Below, piece by piece: positions 1 to 12,178 of a stretch of DNA of 64,000 bases. The notes beneath the pieces were generated by a model. It was not told the origin of the DNA, did no database searches, and was given only the letters and a program-made list of their open reading frames with translations. The DNA comes from Pyxicephalus adspersus. Lineage: Eukaryota; Chordata; Amphibia; Anura; Pyxicephalidae. A program made the translations under genes and the position numbers. Each line of letters starts with the position of its first letter. The first letter of the stretch is position 1. The stretch covers positions 23,890,240 through 23,954,239 of the forward strand of contig NC_092864.1 in NCBI RefSeq assembly GCF_032062135.1, written 5' to 3'.

Positions 1-101
1 GCTATACGATCGTTCATATATATCGTGCAGGAACGTTCGTCGTTCGTTTTCCGACGATAATAATTGGAAGTGTGTACGTAGCTTTAGTTTTGTTTTAGAT
101 A

Positions 102-654
102 TGTAAGACCATGGTCAGGACCAGTCCTGCAGTCTTCACCTTTAGTAAGCCCCTGCTCTACCTCGGGAGAAAAGTTGCATCTCCCAGCACTCGGTTGCCC
201 CCACGACTTACTGCCCAAGAGATGGTGTCTGGGATGGGTTGGCAGCAAGCCAGGAGCCCACAGATAAACAGTAAAAAAATACTAGGTGATCTAGAATACA
301 AGCCAAGGTCAAACCATGTAATCAGTCCATCAAGCCAGGTACAAGGGAGTAGGCATGGGCAGAGAGGCTATAAAGCCCCAGCAGCCAATGGCAGCGCAGG
401 ACTGAATCAGGAACTACTCATTAGTCTCAGCACAATTGCCTCCAGCTCCACAATCTCAGAGCAGGAGATGTAGAGGGACAATTCACAACCAAAGGAAAGC
501 CGGGGATGCACAGGCTGCAGAGCAGGGGAGTGACAGCCATTTTCTTAATCTTCCCTGTTGCCACAAGCGATGCTGGCAAAGAGAATAAACAGGATGCGTT
601 GTCCTGCGGCGGCCAACAGTACAAGATCACTGGCGAGATGATTGTCTCCTAACA
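102..654 (-). mobile_element. Solo LTR, Ty3/Gypsy family (copy 1)
   Basis: This block aligns by eye, in the same orientation, with the LTR at 19260-19944 that is joined to a Gypsy integrase. Shared phrases include GATGGTGTCTGGG, TAAAGCCCCAGCAGC-type sequence and TTCACAACCAAAG. On the minus strand it starts TGTTAGGAGACA (read back from 654) and ends TTACA at 102. The flanks are AGATA before and AGATC after, a 4-of-5 target duplication, which argues for a complete solo LTR left by LTR-LTR recombination. It is shorter than copy 3 (553 versus about 685 bp), so it carries internal deletions. No pol-like reading frame adjoins it. Confidence 0.8.
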
Positions 655-2230
655 AGATCAGAGAAAAATGGGGGTCTCTTACCCGATGCGTTTCACCTAT
701 TGGGCTTCATTAGGGGTACTTATGGAGAACAGTACAAAAGATAGTTATTAGGAGGATGCCATATATCATGACAGTATTGCACAATCATCTGGAGTGAAAC
801 CTGATTAGGCTCAGCTTATTTTGAGGGTGGCCGTCTCCTGATAGGATGAATAAACAGGGGTCTTGAAAAAGCTTGCAAAATGTTCCAGTGTTGTGGTAGG
901 CTCCTTTAAGGAGTGGTTTGAGGAGGCAGCTACCATGACACTTAGACTTACTGCATACATATACGATGACTGGTATAGAAACATGCCGAGGTGGTAATGT
1001 GATATCCATCTGTAGGAAATACAAGACTATAAATGCAAGCAAGATGACAATCACAGAGAGGAGATTATGAAATACTAAGTGATTTTGTTTTACCTTTAAA
1101 TTACTGGTGTGCATGCATGCATCTGGAGTACTCAGCGATACACATCTGTCAATTCACTGTTTATCCAAGATTCAGCATAAACATACAGACTATTTACACA
1201 TTTTATATTTAACATTATGTTTTTATGTGGGCTGCCTGTTTTTATTGGCAATAATTAAAAAGGTTGATCACTGATCAAACAAATCCTATTTGTCACTGGC
1301 TTTGAGAACATATAACATAAAGTTTAGAGAAGACTTCTGTCAAATTCTCTCTATAGACTAACAAAGCAAAAATCCTTTTATCATCCTAAAAATGGAAGAA
1401 ATGAGGTGCAGATGCACATTTTAATAGACAAAGACATGTTCAAAAAGGGCTGTAAATCAACTTTCTTCCGCTGCTACAATTTACAGTTACTTATCACATT
1501 AGTTCATAATTGTCTACTCAATGTGCACTCAATTGCAAAATTAGAATTCTTATCTCAATGTAGCAGCCACCTACAATACATACCCCACAAAATGTGCAAA
1601 TTATACTGAGGAATATTCTCCTTCTACAAATGCTATAAAAAGACTGACCTTAATCAATGCTGAAGTGTGTGCTTCCCATAACATAAAGTGCCCCCATTCT
1701 TATATATTTAGAATGAGTTGATAGAAAGTAACTATAGATCATGTGCTGCAATAACCTGTAATGAAACAGCCAAATGTATATGGAATGTCAATAAAAAAAG
1801 ATTCTAGAACAATGGTGATGTGTCAAAGATACACCAGGGCAGCTTTTGTGGTTTGCAATGCTGAATTACTGGGCTTTCCAAGGATGTTAGATGTGCAATG
1901 GGGGCATGGTCTGTTTAGGATGTGGCCATGTAAAGGCCAAATACTAATCCTGATGTGTACAGGAAGCCATTTCCAGGTCTGATTAGTGTAAAGACACTTG
2001 TTTGGGGTAATGCAAACACCGCAGGAATGTATCCTGCAACAGTGGCACATCTAGCTCTCATTACATTCCTTTGGTGGGCAACGTCTGCAGTGACAACGTA
2101 ATAACAGCAGCCTGAACATTGATAGTGCAATTCAAAAAAGCTTTGACCTACCTTACCTACTTGATATTACAGAACAAGGGAGGCAACACTGAGCACAAGT
2201 GAAAAAAAGGAAGGGAACCACAGTGAAAGA
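655..2230. other. No gene seen; AT-rich unique-looking DNA
   Basis: Open frames here are short and mutually overlapping, with no recognisable protein. I found no match to the repeat families described elsewhere in this window. Confidence 0.5.
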
Positions 2231-2649
2231 TTAAGGCAGAAGTAAACCCAAAACAAAAAAAATCACATGTACATTCAATGCTGCAGATCAGTCCATCCGT
2301 CAGGAGGTTCCTTCCATCGGGTATCGCATCCTCACAATATCTGTTTTCGGCCCGGCACCAACATTACTGCGCAGGCGCGAAATCGGGTGACGTAGATTGG
2401 GGGAAAAAAGTTTCTATTGATGAAAGGGCTCCTTCTGTGCATGCCTGAGATGCTCCAACATGCACAGAAGGAGCAGCAAAGAGCCTCCTGTATGCTTGAC
2501 GTAAGTATCCTGGGAGGCTCTGCACTCCCATTCATTCCATAAAAAAAGGGTGTTGCACTTAAAAAAACACAAACAATTAAATTCTCTAAATAAAAGAGTT
2601 GTCTACCTTTTTATGTAAAGTAAAAATAAAAAGTTTAGGTACGCTTTAA
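2231..2649. mobile_element. TTAA-flanked MITE (piggyBac-like ends) with internal hairpin
   Basis: The block begins TTAAGGCAGAAGTAAACCC and ends GTTTAGGTACGCTTTAA, whose reverse complement TTAAAGCGTACCTAAAC resembles the left end. Both ends carry TTAA, the target used by piggyBac transposases. No coding region exists, so this would be a non-autonomous element. Inside is a perfect inverted repeat of 16-nt arms at 2428-2443 and 2459-2474. A phrase near 2550 (GTGTTGCACTTAAA) recurs inverted at about 5756, linking this element with the one at 5756-6194. The superfamily is inferred only from TTAA and could be wrong. Confidence 0.55.
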
Positions 2650-3857
2650 GGGAACCACAAAGAAGTTGTATTGTATCTGTAGCACACTTTAAATGATCAT
2701 CCACAGTTCATGCAGGATGCTATAGAAAATTGGATGACGGCAACACAATACAATTATGAGAAATAAGTGAATAAAGGACATGAATAACAGTATACCAAGC
2801 GCTGGTGAAGTTGCCTATTTTCCTAAGATTAAGGAATCAAATGTGCTGCTGGAGCTTGACCTTATGTCTGAAAATCCATATGCACGGTGTGCCCTTTGCC
2901 ATAGACTGAAAAGTGGAAAATCTGGTCTAATATGACTAAGGAGAAGCTTTTATTATATGCTGGCAGGAAACCATTTAGAAGCTGTCACTGTAAGTTACAG
3001 CTTTAAGAGGATTTCTTTGACATTTTAACATTTTGATAGGAATTTCCACCTGGACTAAATATCGCATGCCTTATTTCTGCAACTGAAATGCCAGCAAACC
3101 TGCCTGTTGTATTCATTTAAATTTAAAGATTAATACTATACTATATTTTGTCATATTCCAGAAACAAATCAAAATGTCCTTGTCCATCTATAAAAAGGGG
3201 TAATCACTGAACCATCAAGCTCTCTTAACTTGTGTTTTCATAGGTTTCCCTAGGATTTTCAGGTCTCCAATCACGACCAAACACACATTAGTAGCTCATG
3301 TGTCCTCTAAATAAGAGTTATACAGTTGTCATAAGGAGTGCATGGCTGTATATATTACTAAACTCTCATATGTAATTCACGTTCCTTGTACCTAGAAGAA
3401 TAATACAATTTTAAAGATTTTTATGGGGGATATACAACAGGTTAGGGTTATGGGGGGGGGGGAAACATGTGGTGGAACAGCAAAAAGAACAGTTACAATA
3501 AAAACAGAATATGAAGGGGGGGGGGGGGGGTTAGCAATCAAGATAAGGGGAAATGTGTACACAAGAGCAACACAGAATCTGTAATGTTAAAATGCACGAT
3601 AATAAACATAACCTAACTTCAACTGTTTGATCCAGACAAGATATTCAAAAAGTGTTATCTCTGAACCTGTTATCAAAAACTTAAAATAAGTACCCAAACC
3701 AGAAGCATAATTTAGATAATAAATATTTCTGGTTCTTGTGTATTTTAGAAATGTATACTTGTAAAGCTGAGAAAGCTTTTTTAGTTTTATCTATCAGTTG
3801 TATTACTACACCTTTGTACAATGGAGGAACTGATCAAAAATCTAAACAACTTTGAAG
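2650..3857. repeat. Non-genic; two G homopolymer runs near 3.45-3.53 kb
   Basis: No gene is supported. G runs of 11 (3452-3462) and 15 (3516-3530) lie in an A/G-rich tract, and such sequence can form a G-quadruplex. The surrounding 3410-3620 segment could be a decayed LINE 3' end on the minus strand, but no coding trace confirms it. Confidence 0.4.
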
Positions 3858-4464
3858 TGTTAGAAGATGCACACCTGTGCGGTGACTCCTGATGTAGTGC
3901 AGCCTGCTGTATTTTATGGCATCCCCAGCATCCATTGTTAGGCTGTGCACAGCTGAAGGGGATTCCAGAGGCTGATGAGCACCTGACTCAGTCCTGCACT
4001 GCTATTGGCTGCTGGGACTTTAAAGCCTCTCTGCTCCCAGACACCACTCTCTGTTGTAATGATAAACTAGGCTGACTTGCTGCTGGTGTGTGTTTGTGTG
4101 ATTTACTGTTCCTGACCTATCGTTTGCATGCAGCCTGCACTGACCTTTGCCTGTGTCCCCGACTCTGCTTGTGTTTTGCCCTTGTGTACTTCGTTTGGTG
4201 GACAGATCTCCTGTGTATGACCTCTGCTCTGTATTTTGGACTTGGCCCTGTTGGAATCTTGGTACTGCTTTCTGTGGGTTCCTGGCTTGCTGCCAGCCCA
4301 TCCCCAGACACCATACCTTGTACAGTAAGTTCTGGGGGCAACCAAGTGCTGGGAGATGCAACCAGTCTCCCGAGGCTGAGCGAGGGCTTACTAAAGGTGA
4401 GGACTGTGGTGTTAGATTGGGGGACCGGTGTCTGGTGGGGACTGGTGCTGACCAGGGCCTTACA
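3858..4464 (+). mobile_element. Solo LTR, Ty3/Gypsy family (copy 2, opposite orientation)
   Basis: The reverse complement of this block matches the LTRs at 102-654 and 19260-19944, for example around CCATCCCCAGACACCA and CTGCTGGGACTTTAAAGCC. It begins TGTTAGAAGATG and ends GGGCCTTACA, the expected TG...CA termini. Flanks are TGAAG and TGAGA, at best a degraded duplication. Open reading frames here (for example 4088-4498) are chance frames in an LTR. No internal element sequence adjoins it, so it is a solo LTR. Its 5' third differs more from the other copies than the rest does, suggesting a different subfamily. Confidence 0.75.
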
Positions 4465-5284
4465 TGAGATCTATAGAATATCTTTTATCTTTTATTAGTA
4501 TGATTAGCAAGCCTTAGCCAACCAAGACTTGTCAGACATGGAGGAACAGGATTGGACTGCTCTCAGATATTCTTGACAGCCAATGTTGCCCAAAATCTCA
4601 ACCGTTTCCCCCAAGTGTAGGCCTCAGAAGGGAGGTGTGAGAGAAGGGTTGCAGACACCTTCTGAACATTTATCAGAAGAAAACAATGCAAATCAGTCTG
4701 GGTTTGACTGAAGTCCAGAAGATTATCCCATAATGATGTTTTAATAAAGAAATACAGGTTAAATCCAATTTCCTGTTGATTTTCTATTTTCTGTTCTAAA
4801 TGTTGGTGGGGGACTGAATATTTGGTGCCACCTTAAAAGTGTAAGCTTGCAATGAGAATGCAAACTCTAATTTCCAAAGCCAATATATAATATATATAAA
4901 ATGATTCTAAAATGTTATTAGTGAAATGGTTGCACCTTCATAATACATGCAATGTTAATAATGAAGTATTAAAACAGGTTCAACAGACTGGCAACACTAT
5001 GAATATTTTTATATTAAAGTCTTAACATCTAATATCTTTCTGCTGATGCAGCTGTGATTTATCTTGTTAGACTTTTGAAAATCCTTTTCTAAAGCCATGC
5101 TGATGCCGCATGGTATATGGTAAAATCTTGACCTGCTAGATGTGATTTCTAGCTGCTAAAAATATTAACATTACATTGGGCATGAGGTTCCAGGCAATAA
5201 TGTTTAGAATATCACTGGGGAGATTTGTATAATGCCTCTTTTAGCTTGTAAAAGAGTTTGGTGTCTACACAGTGAAATTAGGGA

Positions 5285-5382
5285 TTTATTTACTTGTATT
5301 TATATAGAGCTAATATATTATGCAGGGTTTTAAAAAGTCAGTTGTCATATTAACTATCAAAGGGGCTCACAATCTAATGTCC
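5285..5382 (-). mobile_element. SINE 3'-tail fragment, reverse orientation
   Basis: The phrase GGGCTCACAATCTAATGTCC is the reverse complement of the SINE body at 50716-51010 and 55725-56043. Only the 3' portion is present, in a decayed form; the tRNA-like head is missing, as expected for a 5'-truncated retroposed copy. Confidence 0.6.
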
Positions 5383-5401
5383 TTACCTCAGTCATTTGTT
5401 A

Positions 5402-5504
5402 TTAACCTTCCTGGCGATATTCCCGAGTGTGCCTCCAGGTGGATTTTTCATACCAAAAGCAGTAACCTGAGCCACACTCAGGGTGGAATTGCCAGGGAGT
5501 TTAA
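5402..5504. mobile_element. Short palindromic MITE with TTAA ends
   Basis: Left end TTAACCTTCCTGGCGAT and right end ATTGCCAGGGAGTTTAA are imperfect inverted repeats, and the match continues inward (CCCGAGTGTG against CACACTCAGGG). The element is about 100 bp and nearly all hairpin. TTAA at both ends fits piggyBac-like insertion. I recognise the CCTGGCGGT-type terminus as common in frog genomes, from general knowledge only. Confidence 0.65.
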
Positions 5505-5755
5505 AACTCCTACCTGGTGCCCTGCACGCCCTCCAGAGATGCCTGGCATCTTATTCCACTGGCAATGCCTGGCATCTGTGTAAACTGGTGATGTCCTGCC
5601 ATCATCTGCGTCCCTGGCCTGTGAACATTGGGGACCTGAGGACAGAGGAAGCAGATGCCAGCTGGGCATCGGCTTGCGAGTCTTTGGCTGGAGGGTGGGA
5701 CCGTTAGGCAAGTAGGCGGGACCAGGCAGGAAACTTAAAATAATGGAGATTTTTC

Positions 5756-6194
5756 TTAAATGCAACACCCTTTAAAAAAAAAGTTGAAGCACCTCCCCCT
5801 TTCTGTCCTGATTACCACTGAGATCAAGACAGAATGGATGCGCAGAGCGTCCCGGGACACCTACGTCACGTGTCTTCGGAGGTTTCAGGCTACTGCTCCC
5901 AGGGCATTTTCCTACACTTAGGAGAAGGAGATGCAGATCTCATACATGTACAGTGAGATTGGCATTCTTTTTTTTTTCCCCATTACAGCGGCTACGTCAC
6001 TCGATCTCGCACCTGCGATGTAGCCGGAAGAAGAAGGCAGAAGATGGCATCACCCAGCACTTTCCCCACATCAGGACGAAGAATTCCAGGACAGTTAAGG
6101 ACCCAATCGAGAAAAGGTCCAGCGCGATTAAGTGATCTGCAGGACTAAAGGTTAGTGTAATTTTTTTTCTTTTTTCGGTTTAGTTCCGCTTTAA
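5756..6194. mobile_element. Probable TTAA-flanked MITE
   Basis: The right end reads GTTTAGTTCCGCTTTAA; its reverse complement TTAAAGCGGAACTAAAC is the same terminus class as 2231-2649 and 39892-39987. The left end, TTAAATGCAACACCC, is a weaker match. The interior is GC-richer than the flanks and has CpG-containing segments (ACGTCACGTG near 5865). The 60-codon frame at 5953 has no recognisable product. The left boundary is uncertain. Confidence 0.45.
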
Positions 6195-8118
6195 TTGTAT
6201 ACTATTGTGTGGAACTAGAGTTTTACTGGCTGAGCTGAACAAAATGTAAAAATCTGCAGCTGTTGGGGGAAGTAAGTAACAACTAGCTCTTGAAAGAAAT
6301 AATAACCCATCACATCATTTGAAACTACCATGTAGATTTTTAAATCCCCCATCAATCAGGTGCCTAAACTTTTGCTCCACATTTTGCCCCCCTACTAAAA
6401 ACTGTGTAGAGGAATTGGTACATTCCCACTGAAATCGCTTCAGTTTTTAGTTTAGCTTTAGGAAAAATCATGGCCTTTTCAAAATGTATATGATTAGTTT
6501 ATGCAAATTTTAGGATACACACATAACTGCATGCAATGACTTATGTCTATGAATTTTACTTTCCCTTCCCCTAGTATTCTTTCTGCAATAATTCTAACTT
6601 TATTTATAGAAGGCAACATTTAGAGAGAGCTTCTTCTATGGAAGAGTTAATCCTTGGGAAGCACAAATATTACATTGTCAAGGCAATAAAAGGGAACCTA
6701 TAAAAATCTTGTATAGTGATAAGTTTACACAAATCACCCTCAGCCTGCATTCAATTAATTCTATTTTACTGCTTGAATGGAAATGATGTTTTCACTGCAG
6801 CATTGTGTTCCTTATTTACAAGCCTTCTTCATACATCTCTATGACACCCATTTTCTCTGGAAAGCTACAGATAGCTGAGCTAGCTGTGTGAATTTAAAAA
6901 GACTATTTTTTTTCTATTTTGTGTACTTTATAAAGTTTGTACGTGCTGGTTTACATGTATTTGTGCATGCAAGTGTGGCTTAGTGCAAAATGTTTAAGTG
7001 TTTTGACAAGCCATCATAATAATTGCTAACAATCAGATTTCAGTGTTCTTGTGCTTTACAGAACACCCTGGGCTGTGACAGGTCATGTCAGGAAAGTTAA
7101 GTTCATAAGTCATACGTTGTTATCTGCTTTTTTTTTTTTTGTTTTTTTGTTTTTTTTTTTTTTTTGTTTTTTGAGTCAAAGTGGTTAAGAAAGAGGGTCA
7201 AAATATTAGCCAACTACTAGTAATGGTCATCAACGGCAATTCAATATGGAAGTTGTTCTGGTAAGTAGAGGGCAAAGGAATTGTCACCAACATTGCTTGT
7301 GGTCTCCATGTATCCCCATTACTTACTCACTGTGCCATCTTGGTAGAGGCAAGACTTTTTTCATATCAAAGCCTCCAGTAGAGATAAGAGTGAGCAGCAC
7401 AATATAATATTATCACTATTATTACTCCACATCTTCTAAGAAAGATGAATTGAGCTATTTTTGTTCCATGAGTGCAAAAATGTGTATGTGTGTGTGTACA
7501 AATATAAAATGTGCTGTAAAAGAAAATTAATAGAAGTCTATAGAGGCTTTTTTACCTAGAAATAAAGTAAGTAAATTTCAGCAGAACTTTATCCACAAAT
7601 GTAATTTTTCTTACTTTCCCAAAGTGAGTTATGACATTGCATAATATTCAAACTGAACTTGGGGCACATATACAAAGCGCAGATTAATGCAGTTTTGCAA
7701 TTATTAATATGTTTCTAAATGTAAGTTTTGAAATTCAAGTAGTGTAAGTAGCTGATGGGAAAACATTTTGTATGCAATATTTTATATCTACCTGAAAGAA
7801 AGAAAATGACCATAAAAGAGAAAATATATTCAAAGCTAAAAGAAATGTAGATGTTGACCCCCCCCAAGGAGTACACAAAGATCAATAGTTTGCCATATTC
7901 CATAAACAGTACTAAATACGAAAAAAACAAAAAGGGCCTAGAAAAGGAAAGTAGGGAATTCCTGGCGTTAATACACCTAAAACACAATGTAATGATACAT
8001 TGTACACAGGTAATAACACATCACACAAATAGATAAATAAGGCAATACTATGGCATGATGCGGTCACCATGGACCTCACATTGTATAACCGTATTCAACT
8101 CTTAAAAAAACATATTTT
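6195..8118. other. No gene seen; AT-rich with a T-rich tract
   Basis: A T homopolymer-rich run occupies about 7128-7172, and a short GT run lies near 7480. The frame on the minus strand at 7715-7987 is hydrophobic only because of AT composition and shows no family motif. Confidence 0.5.
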
Positions 8119-8600
8119 TTGGACTTCTGGGGGCGGAGCCAACTGAGGCAGACGCTATCCACCTCTGCTTTTAAGGATATCAGCAAACCGGCTTTTTTTT
8201 TACTGATCAGCGGAGTCGAATGGAGGACACTGCGGTCGGCCACATACCCGGAGCAGGAGTTCCAGGCACATGTTGTCAGACACAGGGCAGGCGCCATCTT
8301 GCCTGCCCGGCTGCAGTGTCCATTTAACAACATTCAGCCATAAGACATCTCCATTCCATGTTTCTTCCCATATAGTGGTTAACCCCCAGACTAAATTACA
8401 CCTTATATCTTGGAATGTGGTGGGTTTGAACAGCCCACAAAAACGCAAGAAAGTACTGGTACACTTGAAACGTAGAAGGCCTGACTTTGTATTTTTGCAG
8501 GAAACTCACTAGAAAACGGGTGACAATGCAACTTTACCTAACTCATGGAAATGGTAGCTACCATTTATGTAATTAAGAAAAGAGAAGTGGCGATCCTCTT
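8119..8600 (+). mobile_element. LINE-1-type ORF2 fragment: start of endonuclease domain
   Basis: The plus-strand frame ending at 8512 reads SWNVVGLNSPQKRKKV and then PDFVFLQETH. This is the N-terminus of an L1/Tx1-type apurinic endonuclease, including the metal-binding N of the WN motif and the E of QETH. A stop follows QETH. Farther on, frame-shifted traces such as VAILL near 8590 resemble the next endonuclease block. The upstream GC-richer part (from about 8119, GGGGGCGGAGCC) may be LINE leader or ORF1-ORF2 spacer. The element is heavily truncated and dead; no reverse transcriptase follows. Confidence 0.75.
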
Positions 8601-9609
8601 ATAAAAAAACATTTTTTGTGTTCTGATGCGTCGATACAGTACAGAGTAACCAGAATAGAAGTTCAGCAAGTTTGCGTTGCAGTATACCAAAACTGGTGTC
8701 ATCAACTCAAGAAAAGAATCTGCAGTATAGGTACAGGCAAAGTCTAAACCAGCAGCATCCCACAAGCAGGAAGAGTCAAGATAACTGTCCATAAAATGGA
8801 AGGTCCTAATAAGGAACAATCCAAACTCGCCTGCTCTGATATTGCATCGGCGTTCATCCTTAGCTGACCAGCACGCCCTGGGTATTTTTACAGTATATCC
8901 AAAGCTACTTTTTAAAAGATCATATGCAGGAAGTTTTTATGTACTCCAGAGCCTATCTAAATCATTCTACATGTTTTCTTTGTAGCTTTGTGAAGCAAAA
9001 TACAGTATACTAGTCTGAAGTGAACAGTTAGTTTCCTTACAATGACGTTATCGCCCGCAAATGGAATTTTGAGGGCCCTATTGTAGGACAGTCATGAGGA
9101 AGTGTCCCCATCACTCAAACAGTAGTGTGGATACCTGAAAAAGAACCCCACATCCAGTAAACAAAGATCAGAGAAGACCCAGGACTGTCCTTTGACCTTT
9201 GATCATGGATTTATATTCGCAAAAAGGGTATTTGGATTTTTTATTTTTAGGCTGGTAATTAGTATTTGTTTTTACTTAGTCAAAAAACAGCTTTAATCTA
9301 AATAATAATCTTTTGATTCATCATCAATATTCTTTAATATGTAACTATGGTTCATCTGGATGTACATATTTCAAGTCCTCGAGGCATGTTGTGCATGCTA
9401 TTTAAAATAATGCAGACTGGAAAACTAAATAATATACTATTATCGTTGGTCAAAATTCACATTGTGTATAATTGGTGTATTACATAAAGGACAATCAAGC
9501 TAACCTTTCTGAAAGACAATTGAGGACTTCAGGTAACTTTATATTCAGCATTCCACTGTTATATTTGATAGGTAAGTTAAAGCTGCAATGTGAAAAAAAA
9601 AGGAGGGGA
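8601..9609. other. No gene seen; possible decayed LINE continuation then AT-rich DNA
   Basis: The first 250 bases may continue the LINE above in shifted frames, but I could not confirm motifs. The rest shows nothing recognisable. Confidence 0.35.
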
Positions 9610-9781
9610 GCGAGATTTATCCAGCAAACCTGAAATTGATTTTCTAAAAGTCATTTGCTTTTTGTTAGCAAATGTTTTCAATCCTGAATCAGGTCCATTT
9701 CAGGTTTGCTGGATCACCCAGGTTCACTGATGAAACTGTATCTTCTGCAGCCTTGGAGAGCTTTCATAAATCAAGCCCAAT
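9610..9781. mobile_element. Palindromic MITE family A, copy 1 (partial)
   Basis: The sequence shows the family core (ATCCAGCAAACCTG, then GTTAGCAAATGTTTTCAATCCTG, then GGTTTGCTGGATCACCCAG) and the right terminus GAGAGCTTTCATAAATCAAGCCC. The left terminus is missing. Family A consists of about 215-bp near-perfect palindromes with no coding capacity. Confidence 0.8.
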
Positions 9782-10042
9782 ACATCAAGTAAAAATGTAA
9801 TTTCTGCATGGCTGTTGGAGGGTTTTGCCTTCACAACTAAATGTTTTGGGAAGGGACCACTTCTCATTGCTGACTCTGATCTTTTATGTATAAGAAAAGT
9901 GTTAATCCATTCAGTCCCTCCGTTGTCAAAGCAAAGACACTATAACAAATCTTTGTGTGGCATCAACACAGTCTCCCCTTTAACCATGACAAGAATATAC
10001 ATACCTTATTGCCATAACAATGGAGTAAAATTCTCCATTAAT

Positions 10043-10144
10043 GGGCCTGATTTATTAAAGCTCTCCAAGACTGGAGAAGATAGACTATCATGGGTTAACC
10101 TGGGTGATCAAGTCTTTCCAGGAGAGCTTTAATAAGTCAAGCCC
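10043..10144. mobile_element. Palindromic MITE family A, copy 2 (internally deleted)
   Basis: Both termini are present, GGGCCTGATTTATTAAAGC on the left and GAGCTTTAATAAGTCAAGCCC on the right, but the central loop is lost, leaving about 100 bp. Flanks are AAT and AGT, compatible with a 3-bp target duplication that has since mutated. Confidence 0.8.
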
Positions 10145-10734
10145 AGTATGAAAATAGGGCTGACCCCACATTCATCATGACTGATCTGACTGTTCCCTTT
10201 TCTACAGGTATTGTAACAAATACATTTAGTGAAGATACCTCCATATTCTAAGCAAAGTGGCCAATCTGCTTGGCAATGAGGTAATTCCTCCTCTACTAGG
10301 TTAATTGGTGCTGCGGCTGATCCTTGTGTCATCCTGGCCCCAACCCATATCCCATATGGCATGACTCTTCCCTTTCCATTGCTTTGGCAAAAAGACTGCT
10401 CAATTATTCACCATGTTAACAGAAATGAATGTGACCCCTAAGCGTTCATCCTCATGGGATTAATCCAGATACTTATATTTCCATGATAATGTGACATTTT
10501 TTTTTTTTGTTTTTTTAAGGACATTTAAGTATTTTTATTTGGTACACTTTTTAATAAATTACATTTATTTACATACAACTCCAAGGTATTACAACCTTCT
10601 AATAAAAATAATGTATTTTTTACAAAGACTCAATATAGTCTACTGGAGCTCTCCAATAGAAAAAATATAATTTTTTTTAATTGATCATTTTACAGTCATT
10701 TCAGACTTACCGTTGACCACAACCATTTTGTGAA

Positions 10735-11060
10735 CATGGTTGCGGTGGGGTTGTGGTGCAGTTTCTGCAAGCAACTTGTGCAAACACTGTGACCTGTGGT
10801 GTGGTTTGCGCATGGGGGAACCCTTGAAAAAACTATTTGGGAAACCTTGACAATAATAACATTATCAGATTATAGTACTTTTGTTTTGTGGTCAGTGGAA
10901 AGAATGCCTCCTACATTGTCGGCTAGTGGGAAGAATGTCACCCTTACAGCCAAAATGATAATTGGTGCTAGTGGTAACTGACCAAAGAGGCACAAACTAC
11001 TCTTTGCTCAAATAACCCTCAGCAATCTCTGATTAGGAAACACTGGATTAGAATGTGGCA
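10735..11060. repeat. Decayed dispersed repeat, shared with 47855-47960
   Basis: TTGTGGTCAGTGGAAAGAATGCC near 10880 matches TTGTGGTCAGTGGAAAAATGCC near 47865, and the following T/C-rich phrases match loosely. The segment also has GGTAACTGACC and AGGAAACACTGGATT phrases I associate with an abundant frog repeat. No coding capacity; class unknown. Confidence 0.45.
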
Positions 11061-12080
11061 GAAGGGACTGTGAAGAATAAATCAAGCCAGTTGCTGATAG
11101 AGATGACATTTGATCATTAACTTAATATTCCTTACTACAAATTTCATAAAGCAAATTATTTTAGGTCACAAATGATTTAATTTCTGTATTCTGTAGCACT
11201 TCTATTTGAATTGTACTCTGTAAAATAGCTGGGACTTTTTTATTGGAACCGTTATATTCTTCTGATTATTAGCAGTAATGTTCACATATTTCAAACAAAT
11301 ATAAAAACGCTAATTTTTATCATAAAGGGTGGGGTTTTTCCGTTTTTTTTTTTTTTTTGGATCCCCATGTAAGTAAATTTAATCATCAACATCCTACCTG
11401 AATGAATTGGGCACCAGTTGAAAAAACACTCCATCTGTCTTCATAAAACTGCTCATAAACATAATATGGCATTTGTAAATTGCTTAGAGCCTTGATGAAA
11501 ACTAAAAAGATCATTATTAGTGCAACAGACTGGATGAGATCTTTCTGCTTCAAGGGAGAAAAAGTTACTTTGCATTTTATGTTTTTTTTTTTTGTTTGTT
11601 TTTTGTTTTTTTTGCAAAAGGCACCTGTAGTGTTGGATGAAAAAATATTCTGCAACACAGACATGCAAACTGTTGTTGATAATATATTTCTTCGTTCAAT
11701 GGAAAGTACTGTGGTGACAATGTTCTCTTTGCTATAAAGGTAATCATTGAATAAATGTACTAAAACTAAGGCAGAATGGACCATAGGAATCTCACAGAAT
11801 ACTGCATACCAGATACTACTACTATGACTTTCAATTAGATATAGTAAGATTGGGTCTGGAATCCATGACCCAAAGTTATGAGAAGAACTCTTGACCATTT
11901 AAAGTTATACAATATTTTAGGTAAAATGTAGAATCACATCCATTAGGTTCTAGTGGTGGTCAGGTAGTTCTGATCTAAGTTTATGACAGGTATAGATGGA
12001 CTCCTTGGACTGGACTATGACAGCTGTCAACCTGTAACCCAATCTGTCAGCCAGATTGCTTGAGTTTAACTATACCTGTC
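11061..12080. other. No gene supported; one unassigned 170-codon minus-strand frame
   Basis: The minus-strand frame 11386-11898 is the longest unexplained open frame in the first 13 kb. It has hydrophobic stretches but is interrupted in character by a lysine run encoded by a T/A homopolymer tract (11581-11615). No family motif is visible and no splice or start context is convincing, so it is probably chance. Confidence 0.4.
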
Positions 12081-12178
12081 ATTATTATTATTTGTACACA
12101 GTATTTATACAGCACTTTACAAAGTCTATAGTCATGTCTCTAGCTGTCCCTTGAAATGGGCTCACAATCTAATGTCCC
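12081..12178 (-). mobile_element. SINE 3'-tail fragment, reverse orientation
   Basis: Read on the minus strand the segment gives GGACATTAGATTGTGAGCCC, then GACATGACTATAGACTTTG, then a (TAAT)-type tail (ATTATTATTATT on the plus strand). This matches the 3' half of the SINEs at 50716 and 55725. The head is missing. Confidence 0.75.

Noticed and set aside
4088..4498. 136-codon plus-strand frame
   Set aside because: It lies inside a solo LTR, and the same region is non-coding in the other two LTR copies.
11386..11898. 170-codon minus-strand open frame with hydrophobic stretches
   Set aside because: No family motif, a lysine run from a homopolymer tract, and AT-biased composition. Long enough to note but not supported as a gene.
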